Of a stretch of DNA of 64,000 nt, positions 54,288 through 64,000 are shown piece by piece. The translations under genes and the position numbers were made by a program. The notes beneath the pieces are model-generated. The model was not told the DNA's origin. It ran no database searches and was given only the letters and a program-made list of their open reading frames with translations. Every line of letters starts with the position of its first letter. Positions within the stretch are counted from its first letter, which is position 1. Source of the stretch: Chaetomidium leptoderma (lineage: Eukaryota > Ascomycota > Sordariomycetes > Sordariales > Chaetomiaceae). The stretch is taken from positions 62,001 through 126,000 of the forward strand of contig MU856858.1 of the NCBI GenBank assembly GCA_033296705.1, written 5' to 3'.

Positions 54288-55492
54288 TCACTTCTCCACC
54301 AACACGGTACTCGCCTCAGGCCCAGCCGCACCCTCTCCATCCCCCTCCGCTTTCTCCCTCTCGTCATAAAACGCCTCCACATCCTCCACCACCTTCCGCC
54401 CCTTGAACGCCTTCATGATGGTCTGATTCTTGGCCCTCAACCGATTCTGGTACCAATGCGGCAACCCGCCGAGGAACGGCAGCGTGTTCGCAAACCCGGG
54501 CAGAACCAACTGGTTACTCTCCCCGCGCAGCACCTGGCGCACCACCGCCTCGGCCACGGTCGCCGGCTGCAGCGCGGGCATCATGAACGGACTGTCGTTG
54601 TGGTAGCCCTCAAACAGCGGCGTGGTGGTATACCCCTGGTTGACCAACACGGTGCGCACTCGCGGGGCCTTGTAGCGTGTGCTGAGCTCGGCCGTCAGGC
54701 CCTGGTGGAACGAGTGGGCGGCCGCCTTGGAGGCCGCGTAGTCGACCATGTTGGGCACCGTCACCCAGGCGGCGACCGACGCGACCGTCACGACCATGCC
54801 GTGGTCGGCCTGGATCATGTCGGGCAAGAACTCGCGCACTGTCCAGTAATGCGCAAACGTGTTGACGTCAAAGGTGAAGCGGATGTCGCGCTCCGACGCG
54901 TCGAGGACGGTGCCGCCCTGCACCACGCCCGCGTTGTTGATGAGCACGGTCGGGTGGCCGACGGCGAGGCGGATCTCGCGCGCGACGGTGGAGAGGGTCT
55001 TGGGCGAGGTGATGTCGCACTTGAAGTAGTGCGTGTTGGGGCCTGGGGTTATATGTTAGTTGAAGAACTTATAGACAGACTCTCGAAATAATAAATACCG
55101 GCAGGGTAGGTCAGGGGCTGGATGTCCAGAACGACCACCTTGATGCCCCTTTCGGCCAGCAGCTGCACCACCTGCCCGCCAATGCCGCCGGCGCCGCCCG
55201 TGACGACCACAATCTCCTTGGACCAGTCATACTTGTCGGCGACCCAGTTGTTGAGCACGCGCCGCGAGAAGTAGCTGTTGATCCACCGGATGAGGCCAAA
55301 CACCAGCAGCGTCTTGAGGCGCGAGTAGGCCTTGGGGTGCAGGATGGCCCAGTTCTCGCCCTTTTTGGTGAACTTGGTCAGTAGCAGCAGCGGGAGGACC
55401 AGCTTTGGGTTGAGCGCCGTGTTACGGATCATCTTGAGCACCGTGTCGCCCTTGAAGCCCTCGCGCGGGAGGAAGCCGTTGTGCATGGGCAT
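54288..55492 (-). CDS. Short-chain dehydrogenase, SDR16C/RDH10-like
   Basis: Two exons, 55099-55492 and 54288-55042, giving 382 aa from the Met in MPMHNGFLPREG. An N-terminal hydrophobic stretch (LVLPLLLLTKF) may anchor the protein to the ER or lipid droplets. The Rossmann motif IVVVTGGAGGIGGQVVQLLA is followed by VLINNAGVVQGG, catalytic Ser in VTVASVAAWVTVP and YAASKAAAHSFH (YxxxK). The overall layout matches retinol-dehydrogenase-10/17-beta-HSD11-like SDRs that oxidise or reduce lipophilic alcohols and ketones. The substrate is not predictable. The intron interrupts the segment after the cofactor-binding beta strand. Confidence 0.93.
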
Positions 55493-56052
55493 CGTGATGA
55501 CCTTGTGTGTGTGTATGTTCAATGTGTAGTAGTAGTATATGATGTGGACGAGAGTTCAAAAGACGGACGTTGTGGTGGCCCGTTTCATCGTGTTATTCAA
55601 CCCACCCTTAAGGGGGAGGACGGTGTCCTATGTATGCCAAGTAGCAAGGGAGTGGTGGAGCTGTGGAAGCTACAAAGTACCGAGGTTGAATTTGGAGTGA
55701 TGCGGGGAAGCTTCTTGGAAAACCTGGGGAACAAGCTCGATCAGGCAAAGTGCTACTGGTCCCCGAGAGAATTTGCAGGGTATACCGCCATGGTAGATAT
55801 ACTTGTAGAGTTGCAGATGCTGAAACAGATTGAATTCGATGACGTTCGTGTGGTTGTAGATATATATACCCCTCGACTTGCCAACCTTGGCGGTTCAGGG
55901 GTAATGCTCAGGAGCCGAGGTCGAGATTCGATCCACTATGTTAGCCGTCTTATCATCTTCTGGTTTCATGCTGTAGTGTACGTAGTAAGCAATTATAGTG
56001 GTAGTATCTACTTCAAGTAGTTAAACCCATGTACAGTATCCTACATACCTCT
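55493..56052. other. Intergenic, 0.56 kb
   Basis: Promoter of the SDR gene and 3' flank of the pseudouridine gene. A 179-codon plus-strand frame crossing it has no protein character and is not called. Confidence 0.5.
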
Positions 56053-58546
56053 TCACGACTCCTCAACCACTCTCCTCAGATCCCCCCTCAACGCCCTCAC
56101 CTCCTCGCTCACACCCTCCTTCGACCTCAGCGTCAACACGGCGGCCCGCTGCGCAACATCCATCAACCTCTCCACCCTGCCGCCCATAGCGAGCCCCGCC
56201 ACCAACACGCCCATAAACGTATCCCCAATCCCGTTCACCGACACCACATCCTTGACCCTCTCCACCGGCGGAAACAGGCGCATGTACACCCCCCCGACAT
56301 CGTGGTGGTTCGTACTCATGCTCCGACTCACCACGTAGCGCGCATGATCAGGGTCCCGCAGCCGGGGATCCCCCTTCCGCAGCAGCGTCGTCAGCAGCGC
56401 GCCGTCGGCGCCCAGCTTGGTGATGATGGTCGGGATGTACGGCAGCAGGTTGACGCTCTGCACGGGGATGCCGGCGTCGGCCATGGCGGGCGACGTGATG
56501 GCCACGAAGCGGTCGCGGGCGCCGCGCATGATGCTGAAGGCGTCGACGACCGAGAACCAGGGGTGGTTGTGCTCTAGGTAGCCGTGGCGCTTGGCCGCCT
56601 CGTACATGGCGAGCAGTTCGTACTGGTTCGGCGTGCAGAGGTCGACGCTGGCGTGCGGGAAGACGCGGAGCGGCGGCGTGTGGCTGGAGTGGTTCTCGAG
56701 CGCGGGGAAGAGGCGCTGGGATTTGGCGGCCGACACGGGCTCGAAGGCGACCCTGGCGCCGTGGTCCCGGCCGGCGTGGATCCACGTCTGGATGTCGGCC
56801 TCGGACCAGTTGGCGTCGACGACGAGCCACTTGGGCTTGGAGGCGGCAACGGCGGAGTTCCAATAGGCCGGGAAGGAGTGGGTCGAGAAGATGTCCATGT
56901 CGGCCATGGCCATCACGAGGTTCTTGTCGCCATCGTTGACGGCCACGTATTGCGCTGTGCGAGCCGAGGGGTGTTGCTCGTGGCCGAGCTGGCGGATGCA
57001 GGACGTGTCGAGTCCGGAGGTGCGGAGGGTGGAGAGGATGGTCGAGCCGGCAATGTCGTCGCCGACCATGCTGCACAGCCGGACCTTGCCTTCGCCGCTG
57101 ATTCTGTGGGCTGCTAGGGCGATGTTGTGTCCGACGCCGCCGACGGACTGGCTGATGGTGGATGGGTTGGACGTGTGCAGGGCTGGTGACACTGTCTTGG
57201 CGTTCCCGGGCGCAACACCGCCGGCGTAATCACAATTTAGGTCAAGGGCGACTGAGCCTGCCACTAGGACGTCTACCGGATGGCTCTGCTAAGCCCGGTC
57301 AGTTAAAAAGATCCGGCGTGTGTTATTGGTCTCTTAAGTTTCACACCTCTCCTTGCTTGACATCTGATTTTACATCCGACTGTGCCCCAATTGTCGGTGA
57401 TGGTGTTTGACCAGGCGCCTCAGAGCCCGAGTAAGAAGTCGTCTTGGTCGTGACCGTTGTCTTCACCGTCCTCGGTGTGACTGGCGCGCCGTCCATCATC
57501 TTTGCCAATTCCACGGCTATTTTGGCCGCCCGGGCAACGTTCGACTGCACCAGCGCCTTGTTCGCCGGGACACTCCTCCCCTGGGTCAGCTCCTTGAGCC
57601 TTGAAAGAATATACGGCGTGTTGGCGTTGCCCGTGAACCCCTTCTCGTTAGCCTCCCTCACCGCCGTCGCAATCGCCGCCTCCATATCCTTCCTCGGAAC
57701 AGCAGCCTCCTCCGGAATCGGATTCGCAAACAACATGCCGGACTCCACACCCAACCGCTCCTGCGCTAGAATGATGGCCGCGGCCTCCCTCTCGTCCCTC
57801 ACAGTCGACGGGCTCGGCGTGCCACTCTCCCTCGCCCAGAAAGCCGGGAAATCCACCGTCTTTCCCTTGGCCCCCTCGGGTGCAAACGTCGACACGAACG
57901 CGCCCTGCGTCTCCAGAAACTCCAGCGTCCGCGGGATATCCAAGAAGCCCTTACACCCACTACTGACGACCGCCACCCTCGTGCGGCCCAGCTCGGTCAG
58001 ATCCGCCGACACATCCATCGACGTCTCCCCCCCGCTATGCACGCCGCCCAGCCCGCCCGTGCCAAAGACCCGGATCCCCGCCAGCCGCGCCAGCACCATG
58101 GTGCCCGAGATGGTGGTCCCGCCATGGACCCCCTTCTCGCCCAGTAGCGCGCGCGCGGAGAGGTAGGCCAGATCGCGGCGCGACGCCTTTTTGGCGCCCT
58201 CGCGCACCATGCGCTCGACCTCGTCGGCCGTCAACCCGACGGTGGGCACGCCCGCCAAGATGCCGCATACGGCGGGCACGGCGCCGTGCTGGCGGACAAT
58301 GTCCTCGAGGTGGAGGCTGCCGAGGGCGCCGTGGGTATAGATTGTGGATTCGAGGGCGACGACGGGCTTGTTGGCGGCCAGGGCGGCCGAGACTTCGGGG
58401 GAGATTTTGAGGAGGGAGTTTAGGGCGTTGAGGGGGTGGCGGGGGGACTGATGGCGGTGTGGGGTGGTTGAGGTGAAGTGTCGGGGAAGTAGGCGGTGGC
58501 GGAGGAGGAGGGGGGATTTGGGGGTGAGGAGGGTGCGTGTTGCCAT
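56053..58546 (-). CDS. Bifunctional pseudouridine-5'-phosphate glycosidase / pseudouridine kinase (PsuG-PsuK fusion)
   Basis: Two exons, 57347-58546 and 56053-57288, giving 811 aa. The 58-nt intron (branch TAACTGAC) joins KQGE to QSHPVDVLVAGSVALDLNCD in frame, fusing two enzymes. The PsuG/IndA half has NKPVVALESTIYTHG, RVFGTGGLGGVHSGGETSMD and the Schiff-base-type lysine in VVSSGCKGFLDIPRTLEFLE. The pfkB half has KTVSPALHTSNPSTISQSVG, GHNIALAAHR and the anion-hole/catalytic motif SVNGIGDTFMGVLVAGLAMG. The kinase phosphorylates pseudouridine and the glycosidase splits the C-C bond to uracil and ribose-5-phosphate. The first about 35 residues are Arg/Leu/Ser-rich without acids, suggesting a mitochondrial presequence. 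Confidence 0.93.
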
Positions 58547-59700
58547 TGTGGTTTGTTTGTTGGCCTGTCCCAGGCGATGCAGTGAGTCGTGTTTAATTTT
58601 GGTTACAGGGAGTGTCAGTTTATTTACTCGGGAACAAATAAATGATAAAAGCCCAAGTTCCTCGGAAGTGAGTCGAAGTAAGTCAACCCCTCAAAAGGTG
58701 GATAACGATGGAGATCTTTTTGGGGATGGCATTCCCGAGGCACTCTCGAGGTGGATGAAACTCAGGAAAGTCCGGGTCACGCTGGTCACGGTGAGTCCAT
58801 CCACTCTGGCGTGGAACTGGCATGAATTGGCCAATCAGGAGTGAGGATTGTTAACAATTTGGATTGAGTCTTGTCACTTGTGGTGCTGCCAGTGAGCGCC
58901 AGGTGTGTCTGAGGGTTTCTAAACAATAGAACGCTTTCTCGACTCGCCATCTACTAATAAAGAAAGATGTAACTAATAAGACCTGAAGTCAGAGTTTGGT
59001 TGACCTCGACTCAAGCAAGCTCCTTCCATGGCCCGTGCGGAGGATAACGGCATCGTCGGCCCTGCATCGCGAACCTGCCCCGCAAACAAACGTTCGGGCT
59101 TGCCAGATTGGTGTTGGCGCCGAATCCCAAGAATTTCCGCCATTTCTGAAACCCAGCATGCATGAGATCCGTCCTACCCGTCCTACCAGATTTTGGACGA
59201 CACGACGGCAGCATTTTTGAGGATTAGAGAGGTTGCCACGGCGCGCTCGGCCCTCTATCTCTGTGGTCGCCAACTGCGCATCATTCATGCTCTTCCCTTC
59301 AAGTGAGAGAATGGCCCCTCTGAGATTCCGAGGTTCGTCTTCGGTTTCACGGCATCCGTCCGAGATGGATGCAACATCCCACACTCGTGGGAGCGGACCC
59401 GGGACAAGGCTGGAAGCGAGCCCGGTTCTTCGTTAGCCCCTTCCTCTTAATTTCGTTCTGTTATTAAAAGGCCCCGCGATGTCATCGAGCGGCCTCATAC
59501 ATGATGGGTTTCCCACTCCTGGCTGGTCTTCCTCCTCCCGTTTCTTGTTCCTAGAAGCCTAGAAACGCTCGGATGGCGGCTTGTTTTCGTATACTCTTTA
59601 AATAAGACTTATACTTTTTATATACCTACTTTCATCGGTTTATTCTTACCGCTCGCAGTCATTGTAATTGTGGTGAACGTGCCATACCATCCAAGCAAAC
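58547..59700. other. Divergent intergenic region, 1.15 kb
   Basis: No gene seen. Promoters of the pseudouridine gene (left) and the secreted protein gene (right); an A/T-rich stretch with TTTAAATAAG near 59596-59605 precedes the latter. Confidence 0.45.
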
Positions 59701-60583
59701 ATGGCCAGCTCCAAGTCCCTAGTCGCCTACGCGGGCGCGGCGCTTCTGTTCTCTGCCCAGACGTCTTCGGCGCTCGACTTCACCATCGCCAACGGCCAGA
59801 TCTATACTCCGGGCCTGGCTATCGTTGATGCCCCGCAGCCGGGCACGGCCCTCGGTGGAGGTTTGTTTCTCATCTCTCGCTAGATGCGGACCGCTTCAAG
59901 GGTTCAACCGAAGTGCTAACCCGCCCAGACCTCATCGAAGTTGCCCTGGACGTCTCGACCAACGGCCGCCTTCCCCTCCCCCCGTACGCCGAGGACGCCC
60001 CCAGCGCAATCCACAACATCAGCATCTTCCTCTACAGCTACGGCACGGGCCGCAACTTCACCATCACCAACGGCACCGCCTCGGCCAATAACGCCAGCCT
60101 GGGCGACATCATGTTCTCGGAGCCTGGCAGCACCGTGAAGCACGTCAAGTGGACGTGGCCCGATTGCTTAGTCGGCGTCGGCAGCCAGCAGCAGGGTCTA
60201 GGGGAGACCGATCGGGGCGTCTACAATGTAAACCATTTCCTATCTTATCTTTTCGTTCCTCCCACCTGAAACTAACAGAATACTAGATCTCAATCCGGCA
60301 ATCCTTCCGTCTCAACGGCGAGGATCACTACACCATCTTCGACCTGCCCATCTCGGTCACCAACGGCATCCCCGCAAGCGACAAGAGGCCGTCGTGCGAT
60401 GCGCTCAACAATGATATGTTCACGCCCGAGGAGATCCGTGCTTCAGCGGATTTCAGCGTGCCGGTTATGTTTGCGCCGGGGGATGCTACAACTATGCAGA
60501 CGAGCCCCAACGGTGCGGCGAGCTGGAGGGGAGGGATGGGCTGGGCTGGGTTACTGGGTGTGGTTGCTGCTTTCGTAATGTGA
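59701..60583 (+). CDS. Secreted, probably GPI-anchored protein of unknown function
   Basis: Exons 59701-59860, 59929-60227 and 60287-60583, giving 251 aa. Signal peptide (MASSKSLVAYAGAALLFSAQ, cut near ALD). The ectodomain begins FTIANGQIYTPGLAIVDAPQ, then a beta-rich stretch with VALDVSTNGRLPLPPYAED, IFLYSYGTGRNFTITNGT (N-glycosylation sequons), VKWTWPDCLVG, the ISIRQSFRLNGEDHYTIFDL segment and RPSCDALNNDMFTPEEI. Two ectodomain cysteines could form one disulfide. The C-terminus is hydrophobic (GGMGWAGLLGVVAAFVM), a likely GPI signal. I know this as a widespread Pezizomycotina hypothetical type without assigned function. Confidence 0.87.
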
Positions 60584-61030
60584 GGGGGTGGATTTATGAT
60601 ACCCGGGTTTGAAAACAAAGATAAATTCCGAGTTAATAATAGCACAATGTGTTTGTTGTGGCAAGGAGTAGGGGTGAATATGACGAGTTTTAGCACCTTT
60701 TCATACGAGATTGGAAAATAGTGGACTCTAAGGTATAGGGGGGCTTGATTGCTGAACGACTATGTAAGTGATTAGATAACCAACAAACCCCGACTCAACC
60801 TTGCCCTTTTCTCCCCCCCTTGAATGCTGTGAGTTGAGTGTTGAGACTTGAGAGTGTGTGCGAGGCTGACGGGTGAGGGACAGTCACGCCCCGCTAAGTG
60901 GGGCACTTGGCGTCCGCGATCTGCAAGGCTGCGAGGTCAAAAAAAAAAGTTAACCCATTCATCCATCGACTCCTGCCCCTCGGTCTTCCCTAGCCAGCAA
61001 AACGCTCCCACACCTTTCACAACCGCCACC
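60584..61030. other. Intergenic, promoter of UTP18
   Basis: 0.45 kb with no gene. An in-frame upstream Met at 60848 exists, but the ATG at 61031 is in CCACCATG context and starts the recognisable protein, so the segment is treated as 5' UTR/promoter. Confidence 0.5.
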
Positions 61031-62899
61031 ATGTCGAGGCGCCGCCAGCAAGAACAACAAGAGGAAGTACCCTCCGACGAGGGGTCATTTGCTAGCTTTG
61101 ACGAGGATGACGCCTTCTCCTCTTCCGACGACGACGATTTCGCCGAGAGGAAAAATGCCCTCCTCGACAAGGATTCAGATGAGGAAGAGTTGGAGCGATT
61201 CGTTCTAGGGAGCAAAGAATCGTTTCGCGAGCAGTTATTCCGCGACGACTTTCTCCCTTCTGTCACCGACTCCAAGGCGCTCGTCAAAGCAGCTGCCGAC
61301 GATGAGGACGCCACGGGCCACGAGCATGTTTCCGACTCGATGCTCTTTACGCTCGACACAGGAGGAGGAGACTCGGACGAGGAGATTGAACTGGCACAGC
61401 CGCAGCAGGAGGCACAAGAGAAGGACCAGGAGCCACCCGCGTGGGAGGACAGCGACGACGAGCGGTTGACCGTCTCGCTCGCCGGAGCCACCCGGCTTAG
61501 GAAACTCAGAAACACCGAGGCGGAAGACGTAGTCAGCGGCACCGAATATGCCCGGCGGTTACGGCAACAGTACCTCCGTCTCTACCCGGCGCCCGACTGG
61601 GCCAAGGACGCAACCACGGGCTCCAAGCGCAGAAGGCGCCGCTCCTCGGCCGCCTCGGACGACTCATCTGCCTCCGACATGGAACTCGACAGCGACGGCG
61701 AGGGCATTGACGCCCCGCTCCCCCTGGACACCTTCCTCCGCGACGCCAACTCGTTCAGCACGGCCTCGGAAGCCTCCCGCAAGCGCCGCAAACTCCGCCC
61801 CGAAACCCTCGACATCCAACGCACCCGCGACATCCCCGACGCGCACAAAGCCGGCGTCTCCTCACTAGCCTTCCACCCCTCCCGCCCCATCCTCCTCTCC
61901 TCCAGCACCTCCTCCCTCATGTACCTCCACCACATCGACGCATCCGCCCACCCGATCCCCAACCCAGCCCTCACCTCGGTGCAGGTAAAGCGCACCGATC
62001 TCCGGCGCGCGGCCTTCATCGGCCCGGGCGGCGACGAGGTCGTGTTTGCCGGCCGCCGGCGCTACTTCCACACGTGGAACCTGTCGTCGGGCCTGGTCAA
62101 GAAGATCTCCAAGATCCAGGGCCACCAGAAGGAGCAGCGCACCATGGAGCGCTTCCGCGCCAGCCCCTGCGGCCGCTACCTCGCGCTGGTGGCGTCGGAC
62201 AAGAAGGGCGGCGGGATGCTCAACATTGTCAACGTCGCCACCATGCAGTGGATCGCGCAGGCGCGGGTCGACGGCCGCGGCGGCGTGTCGGATTTCGCCT
62301 GGTGGGGGGACGGGAACGGCCTGACCATTGCGGGCAAGAACGGGCAGGTGGCCGAGTGGAGCATGGCCACGCGCCGGACCGTCGGCGTCTGGAGGGATGA
62401 GGGGTCGATCGGGGGCACCGTCATGGCGCTGGGCGGCGGGCGCAACGGCGGGCCCGCCGAGCTGGGCGGCGATCGCTGGGTTGCCGTCGGGTCGACGAGT
62501 GGCGTGCTGAATGTCTATGACCGCAACGAGCTGGTCCTGAAAAACCAGCAGCAGCAGACCAAGACGGACTCTTCCTCCTCCTCCGGGACCTCCTCGGCGG
62601 CGGCGGCTGGGGTGGAGATCAAAAAGCTGCCGACGCCGACGCGCTCGTTTGAGCAGCTGACGACGCCCGTCTCCGTGGTTACCTTCTCGCCCGACGGCCA
62701 GCTGCTCGCGTTTGGTAGTCTGCACAAGAAGGACGCGCTGAGGCTGGTGCATCTGCCCAGCTGCACCGTCTACCGCAACTGGCCGACCGAGCAGACGCCG
62801 CTGGGGAGGATTACTGCTGTGGCCTTTGGAGCGGGGAGTGATGTGCTTGCGGTTGGGAATGATGCGGGCAAGATTCGGTTGTGGGAAATTCGGAGCTGA
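61031..62899 (+). CDS. UTP18: U3 snoRNP / SSU processome WD40 protein Utp18
   Basis: Single exon, 622 aa. The N-terminal about 260 residues are acidic and disordered (SDEGSFASFDEDDAFSSSDD) with the Utp18 landmarks PAWEDSDDERLTVSLAG and GTEYARRLRQQYLRLYPAPD. The C-terminal half is a WD40 propeller: AGVSSLAFHPSRPILLSSST, VVFAGRRRYFHTWNLSSG, the FRASPCGRYLALVASDKKGG segment, DRWVAVGSTSGVLNVYD and ITAVAFGAGSDVLAVGNDAG. The nucleolar protein belongs to the UTP-B subcomplex, needed for 18S rRNA processing, and in yeast recruits the exosome helicase Mtr4 through an AIM-type N-terminal motif, which I did not locate with confidence here. Confidence 0.94.
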   Translation: MSRRRQQEQQEEVPSDEGSFASFDEDDAFSSSDDDDFAERKNALLDKDSDEEELERFVLGSKESFREQLFRDDFLPSVTDSKALVKAAADDEDATGHEHVSDSMLFTLDTGGGDSDEEIELAQPQQEAQEKDQEPPAWEDSDDERLTVSLAGATRLRKLRNTEAEDVVSGTEYARRLRQQYLRLYPAPDWAKDATTGSKRRRRRSSAASDDSSASDMELDSDGEGIDAPLPLDTFLRDANSFSTASEASRKRRKLRPETLDIQRTRDIPDAHKAGVSSLAFHPSRPILLSSSTSSLMYLHHIDASAHPIPNPALTSVQVKRTDLRRAAFIGPGGDEVVFAGRRRYFHTWNLSSGLVKKISKIQGHQKEQRTMERFRASPCGRYLALVASDKKGGGMLNIVNVATMQWIAQARVDGRGGVSDFAWWGDGNGLTIAGKNGQVAEWSMATRRTVGVWRDEGSIGGTVMALGGGRNGGPAELGGDRWVAVGSTSGVLNVYDRNELVLKNQQQQTKTDSSSSSGTSSAAAAGVEIKKLPTPTRSFEQLTTPVSVVTFSPDGQLLAFGSLHKKDALRLVHLPSCTVYRNWPTEQTPLGRITAVAFGAGSDVLAVGNDAGKIRLWEIRS

Positions 62900-63055
62900 T
62901 GTGGAGAGGCAGGAGAGAGGTCGGTCTATGCTATGTACATGTACATACATACGACTGGGATAGAGAGTTGGGGGGAGGGTAGATACCCAATGAATGGCTT
63001 TTTACGAGAAAAGACGGTTGCGGTGTCTATGAGTAATAGATACAGCATGGTGTTG

Positions 63056-63461
63056 TTACAGGATATGCCGCATCAATGCCTTGACGGGCCCCATCTCCTT
63101 GACTTTCTTCTTGGGGAATATTCTGCGCGTGTTGACCGTGTAGTTGGCTAGCTCCCGCGCATTGCCAAAGCGGTGGGGGAGCCGGCCCTGGTCGACGGCG
63201 TCGAGAAGGTCGTGGATGTTGATGTGGACAGTTTTTAGCACCTGTTTGTTGATTGGACCCCCTTTTGTTTAGCCTTCTTCCACTTTTTGTTGTTTCGACT
63301 TCCAATTCAGGGGTGTTTACCTTTCGGCACTGCGTGATGCTGGAGAGATTTGCGTCAAGCCCGATGTCCCCGCAGAGGCGCTGCCAGTCTTCGAGGGTGC
63401 CAGTCCCGAAATAGTCGTCGAATCTTTGGACGATGGAGCGGGACTTTTTTTTTCGGGCCAT
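63056..63461 (-). CDS. Small conserved fungal protein of unknown function
   Basis: Two exons, 63321-63461 and 63056-63241, giving 108 aa. N-terminus MARKKKSRSIVQRFDDYFGT is strongly basic; then LEDWQRLCGDIGLDANLSSI and TQCRK joined to VLKTVHINIHDLLDAVDQGR, with a basic PKKKVKEMGPVKAL near the end. The sequence looks like a real, constrained helical protein, and the splice junction (GTAAAC...CAG) is clean. Two Lys-rich clusters could act as nuclear localisation signals. No family name is recognised. Its stop lies 157 bp from that of UTP18 (convergent). Confidence 0.8.
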
Positions 63462-63918
63462 GGTTGGCTGCTGGGTAGTGGTGATGGGTGGTAGTAGGCG
63501 GGGTAGGGGCTCGTTGACCAGCTTGAGGGCCGAGACTCCGAGGGCTGTGAAGAGTCCCAGGTCTTGTTCAGCTCACGGCATGGACACTAGGTTGAGGAAA
63601 CCACACCGAATGTGGCTTGGTTTAACAGAGATGGGGATTTCTCTCCATTCTTTGTGATATTTAGGTTGACACAAGGCAGCAAGAGTATGCAAACGCGTAG
63701 ATGGAAGCATACGCATAGAGGCCTGCAACTATCCCACTTCCGGCGCAGGGACCCGGCAGCTCCTCTCTATTTTGCTGTGCGTTCGCATTTCGTGATAATG
63801 AAACAAACAGGATGGCCTCTTGTGATGAAGTGAGAGTAGATAACGAGCGCGGCAACGGCGAAGCAAGAGCCGACATATCTTGTAAGCCAAGTTGAGCAAC
63901 CTCCCCTAGTATCTTGTC
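63462..63918. other. Divergent intergenic region
   Basis: 0.46 kb; promoter of the small protein gene to the left and probably of the gene starting at the window edge. No gene seen. Confidence 0.4.
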
Positions 63919-64000
63919 ATGATCTCCCCAGAAACCGGCCCCCTACCTCGCAGTTCCACCCTCCCTTCCCCATTCCGCCGCCGCCGCCCGCAACCCAGCC
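63919..64000 (+). CDS. Possible start of a gene truncated by the window edge
   Basis: ATG at 63919 followed by 27 open codons to the edge (MISPETGPLPRSS..., then an Arg run RRRR). It is too short to identify. It is listed only because the context (TATCTTGTCATG, polar Pro/Ser/Arg-rich beginning) is compatible with a coding start. Confidence 0.3.
   Translation, partial: MISPETGPLPRSSTLPSPFRRRRPQPS

Noticed and set aside
54078..55091. 337-codon plus-strand frame across the SDR gene
   Set aside because: Antisense shadow of a clear Rossmann-fold gene; composition is Arg/His/Val-rich and meaningless.
55880..55945. Possible tRNA-like segment (TGGCGGTTCAGGGG ... GATTCGATCC)
   Set aside because: The A-box lacks the required AG and no cloverleaf can be drawn by eye.
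55481..56020. 179-codon plus-strand frame in the SDR upstream region
   Set aside because: No motif, no conserved pattern, overlaps the SDR start region; probably chance.
60848..61030. In-frame N-terminal extension of UTP18
   Set aside because: The extension is Arg/Lys-rich with no homologous character; the ATG at 61031 has the better CCACC context and begins the known protein.
61865..62950. 361-codon minus-strand frame across UTP18
   Set aside because: Antisense shadow of the WD40 region caused by high GC at codon position 3.

Overview
The window is nuclear DNA of a filamentous ascomycete, most likely a Sordariomycete and probably Sordariales. The evidence is compact GC-rich genes with 50-130 nt introns bounded by GT...AG, and a gene content of velvet regulator VelB, PalF/Rim8 arrestin, a HET-domain gene, Zn2Cys6 regulator, fungal UTP18 and a fused pseudouridine glycosidase/kinase. 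I resolved 25 protein genes by reading exons and checking that frame is kept across every junction, plus one doubtful small ORF and one gene start running off the right edge. No tRNA, rRNA or CRISPR was recognised.

Layout, left to right. 0-7.5 kb: velB (+), a PAR32-like GRGGxGN-repeat protein (+), a GNAT-type acyltransferase (+) and HEM12 uroporphyrinogen decarboxylase (-). 7.9-16.2 kb: a large mitochondrial-type conserved protein (+), a 2.9 kb gene-free stretch and a Zn2Cys6 transcription factor (+). 16.6-24 kb: a wax-synthase-like acyltransferase (-), molybdenum cofactor sulfurase (-) and, divergently, CDC6 (+). 24.8-32.5 kb: methylmalonate-semialdehyde dehydrogenase (-), calnexin (-), MDE1/MtnB (+) and a small GPI-type protein (-). 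34.8-42 kb: SLD5 (-), a Cys-rich/His-rich single-pass membrane protein (+) and palF/RIM8 (-). 43-48.3 kb: an F-box protein and a HET-coiled-coil-ankyrin gene whose reading frame is broken in codon 6. 49-56 kb: a phenol-2-monooxygenase-like flavoenzyme, an AT-rich block holding a small ORF and a solo LTR with a perfect 5-bp target-site duplication, and an SDR16C-type dehydrogenase. 56-64 kb: the PsuG-PsuK fusion (-), a secreted protein of unknown function (+), UTP18 (+) and a small conserved protein (-).

Most genes are unrelated housekeeping functions; there is no PKS/NRPS-type biosynthetic cluster. Three regulatory themes stand out. First, palF has four PacC-type GCCAAG hexamers within 86 bp upstream, and its tail carries three PSAP motifs suited to ESCRT-I binding. 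Second, the replication genes CDC6 and SLD5 both carry clustered ACGCG (MCB-like) cores upstream. Third, the 43-56 kb section looks accessory: HET gene with frameshift, LTR scar and AT-rich DNA.
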